NCBI GenBank assembly: GCA_013153455.1
Contig: JAADEK010000042.1
Span: 1-7,766 of the forward strand
Length of the DNA stretch: 7,766 bases
Reading direction: 5' to 3'
Origin: Aquificota bacterium
GTDB taxonomy: Bacteria > Aquificota > Aquificia > Aquificales > Aquificaceae
Shown here piece by piece: positions 1-6,860 of the stretch. The first letter of the stretch is position 1; each line of letters starts with the position of its first letter. A model generated the notes under the pieces. That model did no database searches and was not told where the DNA came from. It saw only the letters and a program-made list of their open reading frames with translations. A program made the translations under genes and the position numbers.

Positions 1-261
1 GTTGAGGACGCAGCGGTGAGGGAGATGAAGGAAGAGACAGGACTTGATGTGAAGCTTACGAGACTTCTGGGTGTGTATTCGGACCCCAGCAGAGACCCCC
101 GCGCTCACGTAGTTTCCGTCGTTTGGGTCGGGGATGCGAGCGGTGAGCCGAAAGCGGGAAGCGACGCGAAGGAGGTAAAGGTCTTCAAACTTGAGGAGAT
201 TCCCCTCTCTCGCCTCGTGTTTGACCACAAGAAGATAATATTAGACTTCATGAGGTTATGA
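1..261 (+). CDS. Nudix hydrolase, C-terminal part (5' end outside window)
   Basis: This is the last 86 codons of a Nudix-family pyrophosphohydrolase, a cytoplasmic enzyme class that hydrolyses nucleoside diphosphates linked to another group. The reading frame is open from base 1 and ends at TGA 259-261. The window begins inside the Nudix box: REMKEETGL at codons 7-15 matches the REUXEEXGU consensus, with the metal-binding glutamates present; the upstream GX5E half is outside the window. About a dozen residues after the box lies a YSDPSRDPRAHVVSVVW segment; a proline in this area and the HVVSVVW strand are typical of the ADP-ribose pyrophosphatase-like branch, so ADP-ribose or a related sugar nucleotide is a reasonable but unproven substrate. 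The stop codon overlaps the ATG of the Argonaute gene (ATGA at 258-261), so the two are probably co-transcribed and translationally coupled. Confidence 0.87.
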   Translation, partial: VEDAAVREMKEETGLDVKLTRLLGVYSDPSRDPRAHVVSVVWVGDASGEPKAGSDAKEVKVFKLEEIPLSRLVFDHKKIILDFMRL

Positions 262-2372
262 GTAAGGAAGTCCTCCTTAACCTATACCCCCTTAACTTCT
301 CCTTTCAAAAGGCTAAGTTCACCGTATTTGAGAGCAAGCCCCAAGTCCCGCCCTCCGAAGCGAGTAAAGTCCGATACAGGCTCTCACGTGCGCTCAGAAG
401 ACCCGTCTTCAGAAGGGGTGAGCGTTTTTACGTCCTCGGGAGCGTATCAAAGACGAGCGTCCCAATCACCACAGAGGGTGACAAGTTATACATCCTAAAG
501 AGCTCGGGAACGGAGAGGATAGACGGATTTGAGAGCGCGAGGGAAGCGCAGGAGCTCTTTCGGGACAGCGTTGAGCTGAGGGACGTAAAGAGGCTCTGGC
601 TCGCTTACTACTACAGGAAACACAAAGAAGAGCTTCAAGTGAGCTGGCGCCACGGGAAAGCTTACTTAATACCCGAGATAAAGGAGCGCGTAAGGAAGGC
701 GGACGAGAAATTACTCCTTCAGGTTGACGTAAGGCACAGAATCGTATCGGGTGAAACCCTTCAGGAGCTACTTGAAAAGGGTATACCGCTTCGGAATCTG
801 CGCGTAAAACCCATGAGACTTGAGTTCAGCGCAAGCGTTGAGGGGATAACGAGGGCGGAAGAATTTGATGAGGAGTTCTTCAAGCAAAAAGCCCGAATAT
901 CGGTTCACGAGATAACGAGAAGGGCTTGGGAGCGCCTCGCTCAAGACCCACGCCTGAGGGAAAGAACGTATATCGTAAAACTGAGCGGTGGATACGTATA
1001 CCCCGCGTTCATACTTAAAGTAGTTATTGACCTTGACGACTTTGACGAGAAAGAACTCCTTTACCTCCTTCCTAAGGTAAAGCTGAGCCCCTCCGAGCGC
1101 CTCTCGCTCATAAGGAGCATCGTAAAACTTTACGCGAGCCACCTGAGGGCTTACAGCTGGGATATAAAACAAACCGAAGAAAGGAGCGACGGCACGATTG
1201 ATTACCTCAACACGCTCACGGATAAAAAGGGCAAAAAGAGCCGGATATTCACAAACATGAGGAAATTCCTCCAAGCCTGCACACCCTTCACAAAAAAAGA
1301 GCGCATAGACGCGGGCGTGATAACGGTAGAAAAGAGCGTAAGCGGTAAGGGTGAGCTGAGGAGGAAAGCCTTCCTTAACAAACTCAAGAACTTCCTCTCC
1401 GAGAAAGGTATAGAGTTGAACATCACCGATACGACAACAATCGTCGCAAGAACCAGACAGGAAGCAAAGAGGGAACTCACTAAGAGGATGGAACACTTTT
1501 ACGAAAAAGACCTCGTGATAGCTTTCCTTGACGAGTATGAGAAGGCTAACCCATACGAGGAGCTTCTCCTTTACGACTTTGTAAAGACACAACTCCTCGC
1601 AAAAGGCGTCCCATCCCAGATAGTCCTCAACAAAACGCTTACAAAGAGCGGGCTTGACTTTATAGTCACAAACGTCGCGGAGCAAGTCCTCGCAAAAACC
1701 GGAAACGTCCCCTACAAGCTCGCGGGAAGGCTCAAAGCGGGAGACGTATTCGTAGGATACGACGCGAGCAGGAAAACACACAAAGGGAAAGTCCTTCGTT
1801 CCGCTTCCTTCACGAAGATATTCCTCCCCGACGGCACCTTCCTCCGATACAAGATAACCTCAAGCCACTCGGGAGAAGAGATAACAAAGAAAGCTATAGA
1901 GGAGCTGTTTGTTTTCCTCTCACAAACGTTTCCCGAAGGGAAGAAACGCGTAGTCATTCACAGGGACGGGAGGTTCACACGCTCCGAGATAAGGAACTTC
2001 ATACTCTTTTCAAACAACTACAACTTTCCCGTTGAGCTCGTTGAGATAGTAAAGAGGGAAAACCCGAGATTCTTCGGCGGAAAACTCATAAAGGGGCACT
2101 ACTACAAACTCGGACAAAACACACTAATCCTCGCGACGTATAACAACCTATACACGGGCACGCACAACCCCATACTCGTCAGGAAGGTCTACGGGGAGAT
2201 GCCCGTAGAAGAACACGCGTCCGCAATCCTGAGCCTTACACTCCTCAACTACGCGTCCTTTCAACCCACGCGCCTCCCCGCCACCACAAACTGGGCGGAC
2301 AAGATAACAAAACTTATGCTAAGGGGCATAGAACCACCCAACACAGAGGGTGATATTATGTATTGGTTATGA
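258..2372 (+). CDS. ago: Long-type prokaryotic Argonaute, catalytically complete, orthologous to Aquifex aeolicus Ago
   Basis: Guide-directed endonuclease of 704 residues (I remember 706 for A. aeolicus Ago), co-linear with that protein from the start (MSKEVLLNLY versus MGKEALLNLY) to the shared end GDIMYWL. Approximate domains by that alignment: N 1-108, L1 109-165, PAZ 166-262, L2 263-334, MID 335-448, PIWI 449-704. The PIWI RNase H-like tetrad looks complete: D502 (VGYDAS), E540 as glutamate finger (SGEEI), D570 (HRDGRF) and D681 (WADKIT). The MID 5'-phosphate pocket appears as Y439, K443, Q454 and K480, and the C-terminal Leu704 carboxylate would help hold the metal. The A. aeolicus enzyme is known to cleave RNA with DNA guides in vitro; the same specificity here is inference. 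The start is fixed by the conserved N terminus and the ATGA overlap with the Nudix gene; GAGG at 252-255 lies only two bases from the ATG, so translational coupling is likely. I see no frameshift, no signal peptide and no obvious compositional break from the neighbours. Confidence 0.97.
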   Translation: MSKEVLLNLYPLNFSFQKAKFTVFESKPQVPPSEASKVRYRLSRALRRPVFRRGERFYVLGSVSKTSVPITTEGDKLYILKSSGTERIDGFESAREAQELFRDSVELRDVKRLWLAYYYRKHKEELQVSWRHGKAYLIPEIKERVRKADEKLLLQVDVRHRIVSGETLQELLEKGIPLRNLRVKPMRLEFSASVEGITRAEEFDEEFFKQKARISVHEITRRAWERLAQDPRLRERTYIVKLSGGYVYPAFILKVVIDLDDFDEKELLYLLPKVKLSPSERLSLIRSIVKLYASHLRAYSWDIKQTEERSDGTIDYLNTLTDKKGKKSRIFTNMRKFLQACTPFTKKERIDAGVITVEKSVSGKGELRRKAFLNKLKNFLSEKGIELNITDTTTIVARTRQEAKRELTKRMEHFYEKDLVIAFLDEYEKANPYEELLLYDFVKTQLLAKGVPSQIVLNKTLTKSGLDFIVTNVAEQVLAKTGNVPYKLAGRLKAGDVFVGYDASRKTHKGKVLRSASFTKIFLPDGTFLRYKITSSHSGEEITKKAIEELFVFLSQTFPEGKKRVVIHRDGRFTRSEIRNFILFSNNYNFPVELVEIVKRENPRFFGGKLIKGHYYKLGQNTLILATYNNLYTGTHNPILVRKVYGEMPVEEHASAILSLTLLNYASFQPTRLPATTNWADKITKLMLRGIEPPNTEGDIMYWL

Positions 2373-3268
2373 AATGGGTAAAACTCAACCGCCCCAAGAT
2401 AAAAGTAGAAGGAGAGAAACTGAAACTCCAAATGCGCGGAATGAGCGCCCAAGAGGAACACACGCACTTCCTTCAAGGACTCCTGACGAACGACGTTCGC
2501 TCCCTCCGCCCCTATACCTTTAACTACAACCTGATGCTCAAACAAAACGGAGCACCCGTTGACGAGCTGTTCGTCTACAAAATAGACGACCACTACATAC
2601 TTGACACGTCAAGACCGAGCGAGGAAGTCCTCAACGACCTAAACAAAAGAAAGCTATCCCTGCGCGTATACCTAAAGCCCCTCTCTTATGAGCACGTATT
2701 TATATGGGGAGAAGGTTCTGAGGATTTCGTAAAAGACGCCTTCGGCGTAATTCCTCAAGACTTCCGTATAGAAAAGGTAGGGGATGAGCTGTTCCTCGCC
2801 TCAAACCCCCTCAGGGTCGGTGAGAAAGGCTATGAAATCTTCGGAAAAAAGGAGGAGTTGATGAGATACCTCCCTCCCGGTGAGCCTTCGGAGGAAGAGT
2901 TTGAGGACAAACGGATAAGAAACTGCGTCCCGAAGCTCGGGAAAGAGCTGAGGGAAGGCTTTTCACCCCTTGAAGCGGGACTCGCACAAAAGGCGATAAG
3001 CTTCACAAAGGGCTGTTACGTGGGTCAGGAAGCCATAGCGAGGGTTCACTTCAAGGGAAGGACACCCAGAGCGCTCGCCCTCCTGAAGCTTTCGGGAGCA
3101 AAGGAGGGGGAGGAACTCCTTGATGACGGGAAGAAGGTAGGGCTCATCACCTCCGTATCACCGATTTCCGAATACGCGCTCGGATACGTCCTTCGCGAGC
3201 GCGCAAAGGAAGGAAAAACCCTGAAGACCAAAAGCGGTGAGGCTACCGTTGAGAGACTCTGCTCTTAG
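2369..3268 (+). CDS. ygfZ: YgfZ/GcvT-like folate-binding protein (Fe-S cluster enzyme maintenance)
   Basis: A 299-residue cytoplasmic protein of the YgfZ (COG0354-type) family. The family is related to the glycine-cleavage T protein, binds folate, and in E. coli supports the activity of Fe-S enzymes such as the tRNA methylthiolase MiaB. The diagnostic motif KGCYVGQE is at residues 214-221, with the conserved cysteine C216; the upstream SPLEAGL (199-205) and the N-terminal FLQGLLTNDV (about 34-43) also fit. GcvT proper is longer and lacks this cysteine motif. I chose the ATG at 2369, which overlaps the Argonaute TGA as ATGA and gives MKWVKL. A TTG at 2363 in the same frame would add two residues and sits better (10 bases) behind the GAGGGTG at 2346-2352, so the start is not certain. 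The gene ends by overlapping the fliS stop by 4 bases, tail to tail. Any functional tie to Argonaute is unknown. Confidence 0.9.
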   Translation: MKWVKLNRPKIKVEGEKLKLQMRGMSAQEEHTHFLQGLLTNDVRSLRPYTFNYNLMLKQNGAPVDELFVYKIDDHYILDTSRPSEEVLNDLNKRKLSLRVYLKPLSYEHVFIWGEGSEDFVKDAFGVIPQDFRIEKVGDELFLASNPLRVGEKGYEIFGKKEELMRYLPPGEPSEEEFEDKRIRNCVPKLGKELREGFSPLEAGLAQKAISFTKGCYVGQEAIARVHFKGRTPRALALLKLSGAKEGEELLDDGKKVGLITSVSPISEYALGYVLRERAKEGKTLKTKSGEATVERLCS

Positions 3269-3621
3269 CCCTGTATCTCCGCCCACGCGCTCCTGAGCTC
3301 CTTCAGTATTTCTAAAACCTTAAGGAGCTCCTCGCGCGTCTTGTCGTGCCTGACCAAAACGCTCAGTATTACCGTGTATATCGTGTAGAGATTCTTCGCT
3401 ATCTCACCCCCCTTTTCACGGTTCAAGAAAGCCCTCAAGGCGCTCACGATATCGTAAACCCTGTCTATAAGGAGGACGTATTCCTTTTTGTCTCGGGAGT
3501 CCTGAAGCTCAATCGCCCTCTCAAGGCATTCTATAGCCTTGTCGTAGAGCATTATGACCTGAGAAAGTGGTGAAGCACCTTCAACCATGTTCTTGAGGTA
3601 TACGTCCGCAACGCTCCTCAT
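3265..3621 (-). CDS. fliS: Flagellar export chaperone FliS
   Basis: Small, mostly helical cytoplasmic chaperone that binds the C-terminal D0 helix of newly made flagellin, prevents its polymerisation in the cytoplasm and delivers it to the flagellar export gate. With the ATG at 3621 it is 118 residues, close to the usual size of about 120-135. Recognisable are the N-terminal segment with PLSQVIMLYDKAIECLERA (family pattern: hydrophobic-LYD-x-A-hydrophobic) and the middle helix with ALRAFLNREKGGEIAKNL, where FliS proteins usually read a LxxxLNxxxGGxIAxNL pattern. The start is ambiguous: GTG at 3624-3622 would give 119 residues and overlap the fliD TGA by 3 bases, while the ATG at 3621-3619 shares one base with that stop (TGATG). 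A GGAGG sits six bases before the ATG, which favours the ATG. It is the last gene of the fliC-flaG-fliD-fliS operon. Confidence 0.93.
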   Translation of the reverse strand: MRSVADVYLKNMVEGASPLSQVIMLYDKAIECLERAIELQDSRDKKEYVLLIDRVYDIVSALRAFLNREKGGEIAKNLYTIYTVILSVLVRHDKTREELLKVLEILKELRSAWAEIQG

Positions 3622-4934
3622 CACTTCCCTCCGCTCATCTCAGAGAGAGAAACGACGAAGTCCGAAAGACGAGCCCTTATATCGCTCGCGTAGCTCATAA
3701 AGCTCTCAAGAAGTCCGAGGCGCCTCCTGAGGAGCTCCTCTTCGCGCCTCAGGCGCTCCGATAGAATCTCAATCCTCTCCCCTATGCGCTCCGCCCTGTC
3801 TTCAAGAAGCTCCCGAAGCTCCGACAGGGCATCCCACCCCCCCGACACGACCGAGGAAGCCTCCCCGAGGAAGCGCGAAAGCGCGGAGAGAATCTCCTCC
3901 TTATCCCCGACCTCCGAAAGGGGTCGGGCTACGGAGACGCTCCCGTCCTCCTTGTATTCAACGACACCGAGCTCAAGGAGGGGCAAAACAGCGTCCGAAA
4001 GCCCGAAAGCAATCTCCCTAAGCGCCCCCTCCCCGGAAAACGGCGCTCCCCTCCCGAGCGTAAGCTCCCGAACGCTCCTTACAAGCTCGTTGTAAAGCTC
4101 AACAAAACGCGACAGAAAGCTCTCAGCTTCGGAAAGACTCTCTTCAACCTTCACGCTCGCGGTCCCTACGCTCTTTACGCTTATCGTTATCCCCTCTATG
4201 ACGTTTTCAAAGGTGTTTCCCGCGCTTTGTATCGGTTCCCCGTTCCCGAGTCTTACGCTCGCGTTTCTCGCTCCCTGAAGGAGGGTGTTTGTCCCTATCT
4301 GCGGGGGTAGCTCGCCTATGAGGTGTATTACCTTCACAGAAAGGTCGGTTGCGGTCTCAACGCTTGAGCTTTCGGGAGAGACCTCCGAAAGAAGGAGTTT
4401 GTATCTACTTCCGTCAAAGAAGACCGAAGCCCTGACGAGCTCTTGAGCTTCGTTTATCTTCCTCACTATATCACCGAGCGTGTCCGACGCGGAGAGCTCA
4501 ATCGTGAACTCCTCGTATGAGGTCGTATCCTTGTAGTAGCGGAGCGTAAGGAGTGTGTCCTTTCCGAGTGTTTCCTCAAGGGAGGAAAAGCCGGTCCCGT
4601 AGAGGAGCATCTCCGTGCTCGCTACGGAGAGAACCTCAAGCGTGAAGCTTATGGGAGGGGCTTGGGACGAGGCGCTTACGCTCGCTACCTCCGGATTGTC
4701 AACGCTTACTTTCTTTTGGGAGAGGGCTTCTTGGGGGTTGAATCCCTCAAGGAGGTTCTTAAGCTCACCGAGCGTCTCCGAGACCCCGCTGAGGAGTTGA
4801 ATCTTTTGGAGGGTTTCCTGTCTTTGGGCGTCAAGTTTTGTTATGGGGACGCTCTTCAGGGCGAGAACGCGCTCAACGAGAGCTCCCCAATCGTATGTCC
4901 CCGTGAGTCCGGAAAAGTAAAGCTCTCCCGCCAT
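3621..4934 (-). CDS. fliD: Flagellar filament cap protein FliD (hook-associated protein 2)
   Basis: Secreted structural protein of 437 residues that forms the cap at the filament tip and promotes folding and insertion of flagellin subunits. The N-terminal part (about 1-100) carries the FliD pattern of a short GLTGTYDWGALVERVLALKS opening followed by a heptad-like region and a Lys-rich strand. At about 140-183 a hook-IN-type motif is visible (SDTLGDIVRKIN, then DGSRYKLLLSE). At 222-256 is the family signature in which an ASVRLNGE-like strand is followed by NTFENVIEGITISVKSVG. The last 70 residues (about 368-430) are a highly charged coiled coil, expected for the helical D0/D1 leg. There is no cleaved signal peptide, as usual for substrates of the flagellar type III export system. 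The ATG lies two bases after the flaG TAA, with AGAGGG inside the flaG end as a modest ribosome site. Confidence 0.95.
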   Translation of the reverse strand: MAGELYFSGLTGTYDWGALVERVLALKSVPITKLDAQRQETLQKIQLLSGVSETLGELKNLLEGFNPQEALSQKKVSVDNPEVASVSASSQAPPISFTLEVLSVASTEMLLYGTGFSSLEETLGKDTLLTLRYYKDTTSYEEFTIELSASDTLGDIVRKINEAQELVRASVFFDGSRYKLLLSEVSPESSSVETATDLSVKVIHLIGELPPQIGTNTLLQGARNASVRLGNGEPIQSAGNTFENVIEGITISVKSVGTASVKVEESLSEAESFLSRFVELYNELVRSVRELTLGRGAPFSGEGALREIAFGLSDAVLPLLELGVVEYKEDGSVSVARPLSEVGDKEEILSALSRFLGEASSVVSGGWDALSELRELLEDRAERIGERIEILSERLRREEELLRRRLGLLESFMSYASDIRARLSDFVVSLSEMSGGK

Positions 4935-4936
4935 GG

Positions 4937-5227
4937 TTATACCCTCTTGTCAAGAAAGACGCCGAGAATCCCTTCTATGCGCCTGAGGAGCTCAACGATA
5001 AACTCGGGGGGGACTTGTCTTACCAGTTCACCGGTTCTTGAGTCAATTATCTTGACGACCACGATTCTGAGTTCCTCGTCTATCTCAACCTTCATGTATA
5101 CGTCGGTGTATTTCGTTTCACCCGAAGGGTCGTTTTCTTTCTTTTGTGTGTATGTGTCGGTAATCTTTTGGGTTTTGTTGAGGGTTTCTTCGTTCTCAAA
5201 GGGGATTCGTCCCCCCTCAATCCTCAT
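4937..5227 (-). CDS. flaG: FlaG family flagellar protein
   Basis: A 96-residue FlaG homologue. FlaG proteins are small and encoded between flagellin and fliD in many bacteria; in several species their loss changes filament length, but the mechanism is not settled. The first 40 residues are polar, low-complexity and probably disordered. The conserved part is at about 46-96: KVEIDEELRIVVVKIIDSRT followed by GELVRQVPPE and a helix of leucine and isoleucine residues. The pattern of a hydrophobic strand, D-x-x-TGE-hydrophobic-R-Q-hydrophobic-PP-E is the family signature. The gene starts 45 bases after the fliC stop and ends two bases before the fliD start. Its ribosome site is a G-rich GAGGGG just before the ATG, which lies in one arm of an inverted repeat (5229-5271). 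Identification is firm; the role in this organism is inferred from position. Confidence 0.92.
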   Translation of the reverse strand: MRIEGGRIPFENEETLNKTQKITDTYTQKKENDPSGETKYTDVYMKVEIDEELRIVVVKIIDSRTGELVRQVPPEFIVELLRRIEGILGVFLDKRV

Positions 5228-5228
5228 A

Positions 5229-5271
5229 CCCCTCTTCCCCGAGGTTTAAAAAGGGAAAAAAGGGGAGAGGG
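5229..5271 (-). promoter_or_regulatory. Imperfect inverted repeat between fliC and flaG that would cover the flaG ribosome site
   Basis: In the transcript, CCCTCTCCCC just after the fliC stop can pair with GGGGAAGAGGG just before the flaG ATG, giving ten base pairs with a single bulged base and a U- and A-rich loop of about 21 nucleotides. The 3' arm contains the only G-rich ribosome-site candidate for flaG. The U tracts lie in the loop and not after the stem, so it does not look like an ordinary intrinsic terminator. A stem here could damp flaG-fliD-fliS translation relative to flagellin or mark the 3' end of a stable fliC transcript. The pairing is seen in the sequence; the role is inference. 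Confidence 0.4.
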
Positions 5272-5272
5272 A

Positions 5273-6826
5273 TTACCTGAGAAGCTGTAGAACGAGCTGG
5301 GGAAGTGTGTTCGCCTGTGCGAGCATTGCTATGCCCGACTGCATCCTTATCTGGTATTTCGTGAACTCGGTCATTTCTTTCGCAAAGTCAACGTTCCTTA
5401 TTACGCTCTCCGCGTTGTCGGTGTTGTCCTTTGCTACCGCTTGAGCGTCGTATATGGCTTGAAGGTCAAGGATAAGCGAGCCTATCTGTGAGCGTATGGT
5501 GTCAACCTGACTTACCGCGCTCTGGATTACCATCTGGGCTATCTCAGCCCCGCGGTTCGTCGTCACGTCTATGTCCATGAGTGAAACGAAGGTTGTGCTC
5601 GTCGCGTTTGTGAAGTATACGAGGTCTGTGCTCACAACGGTAAAGGGGTCGGTTCCCATAAGGGAAAGCTCCCCAACCTTTACCGCGGAGCCGGTCGCGT
5701 CCTCCGCTACGGTTGTCCCTTGGGCTACTCCCGCGAGTATTGCGGAGAGGTCAACACTGCTGTCGTTCGCGGTTCCGTTTGCGTTGACCACGTTCACCTC
5801 AACCGCTATCGTCTCGCCGTTCGGTGTTTGGAGTATCAGTTTTGTTCCGGAGGCGTCCTTTGATGCGATGAGCTTGCCCTGAGCTTGGTCGTTTATGTCC
5901 GCTATGAACTCGTCAAGCGTCATCTGGGATGTGTAGGTTTTGTTAAAGACGAGTTCACCCCCCGCGTAAATCTTGAAGGTGACTTGGTCTCCCTCGCCTA
6001 CGACGACGTTTCCCTCAAAGGCGCTTCCCGCTTCGGATATGTTCTCCGCCCTCGCCCTTATGTTCTTCGCCTGAAGGTCTATGTTGTTGTTTACCGCTTC
6101 CGCTATGGCGGATGCGTCAACGATGTAGGTGTTAGTGCCTTCAAGCATGTATCCGAGATACTCGGGTGCGGAGAGGGTTATCTGTGTTCCGTCGGTGAAG
6201 GTAAAAGAGAGGTTGTCCCCGTTGTCAACGGTGTAGGCTGTGTTTGCACCGAGGAGAGCTGTGAGTGTTTGGGTTTGGTCGCTTACGGTTGAGGACGTTT
6301 GAGTCGCTACGTAACCCCCGAGTTGTTCGGGGAGAAGGGGGCTAATCCTCACGGACATCACCTGAGACGCTCTTGCCCCGTAGTGAATCTTTATGTTCGC
6401 AAAACCGCCGTTTAGGAGTCTTATCCCGTTATACTCCGTGTCTTGGGCTATCTTCAGTATGGCGTCCCTGAGGTTTTCTATGTCCCTCTGGAGGGCTTGT
6501 CTTGCGTTTGCGTCGTTGACGTCGTTAGCAGCCCTCACAGCCTTCTGATACATCGTCTTTAGCTTGTCGTATATCTGTGCGACACCGCCTTCCGCTATCT
6601 GGAGCGCGGATATCGCGAACTGGATATTTCTGTTTCCCTGCTCAAGACCCGCGGAAACGAGAGCGAGCTGGTCCGCTATAAAGAGTCCCGACGCGTCGTC
6701 CGAAGCGGAGAGTATCCTAAGACCGGTCGAGAGCCTCAGGAGCGACTTGTTCATCAGTCGCTCCGTTTGCTTAAGACTCGTATACGTTACGGACGCTTCG
6801 TAGTTATAATTAATTCTCGTCGCCAT
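5273..6826 (-). CDS. fliC: Flagellin, filament subunit
   Basis: Major filament protein of 517 residues, exported unfolded through the flagellar type III system and polymerised under the FliD cap. N-terminal D0/D1 helices are at about 1-160 (LLRLSTGLRILSASDDASGL at 29-48, then NRNIQFAISALQIAEGG at 65-81), and the C-terminal D1/D0 helices at about 425-517, ending AQANTLPQLVLQLLR, which is the usual flagellin terminus and the FliS-binding region. Residues 165-420 are a variable, Thr/Ala/Asn/Gly-rich surface region. Inside it, about 281-345 resembles a Flagellin_IN repeat (TLDEFIADIN followed by a strand-rich SGTKLILQ). The opening MATRINYNYEA is what I recall for Aquifex flagellin. The start ATG at 6826-6824 has a strong AGGGAGGT six bases upstream. 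A sigma-28 promoter lies 35 bases before the ATG. Some databases name this gene flaA. Confidence 0.97.
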   Translation of the reverse strand: MATRINYNYEASVTYTSLKQTERLMNKSLLRLSTGLRILSASDDASGLFIADQLALVSAGLEQGNRNIQFAISALQIAEGGVAQIYDKLKTMYQKAVRAANDVNDANARQALQRDIENLRDAILKIAQDTEYNGIRLLNGGFANIKIHYGARASQVMSVRISPLLPEQLGGYVATQTSSTVSDQTQTLTALLGANTAYTVDNGDNLSFTFTDGTQITLSAPEYLGYMLEGTNTYIVDASAIAEAVNNNIDLQAKNIRARAENISEAGSAFEGNVVVGEGDQVTFKIYAGGELVFNKTYTSQMTLDEFIADINDQAQGKLIASKDASGTKLILQTPNGETIAVEVNVVNANGTANDSSVDLSAILAGVAQGTTVAEDATGSAVKVGELSLMGTDPFTVVSTDLVYFTNATSTTFVSLMDIDVTTNRGAEIAQMVIQSAVSQVDTIRSQIGSLILDLQAIYDAQAVAKDNTDNAESVIRNVDFAKEMTEFTKYQIRMQSGIAMLAQANTLPQLVLQLLR

Positions 6827-6832
6827 CCTTTT

Positions 6833-6840
6833 ACCTCCCT
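6833..6840 (-). promoter_or_regulatory. Strong ribosome binding site of fliC
   Basis: Read on the minus strand the bases are AGGGAGGT, followed by six bases (AAAAGG) and the fliC ATG. The length of the anti-16S match and the spacing are near optimal, in keeping with a very highly expressed structural gene, and they fix the start at 6826. Confidence 0.75.
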
Positions 6841-6860
6841 TTTTGGTTTTTCATTTATCT

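Noticed and set aside
768..1781. A 337-codon open frame on the minus strand across the Argonaute gene
   Set aside because: It is fully antisense to a gene with a firm family match, has no ribosome site I can see and a Cys/Phe/Tyr-heavy composition typical of a shadow frame produced by GAG/CTC-rich coding DNA.
3230..3248. Possible terminator for fliS inside the ygfZ end (ACCG/CGGT stem followed by CTTTT on the minus strand)
   Set aside because: Only four good base pairs and four U residues; too weak to call.
2369..3268. Glycine cleavage T protein (GcvT) instead of YgfZ
   Set aside because: The protein is shorter than GcvT (about 360 residues) and carries the KGCYxGQE signature specific to YgfZ-type proteins; no gcvH or gcvP is nearby.
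4662..5249. A 195-codon plus-strand open frame opposite fliD and flaG
   Set aside because: It spans the junction of two well-identified genes on the other strand and its product is Ser/Leu-rich with no recognisable domain.
5885..6292. A 135-codon plus-strand open frame opposite the flagellin variable region
   Set aside because: Val/Gly/Tyr-rich translation with no family resemblance; a by-product of flagellin codon choice.
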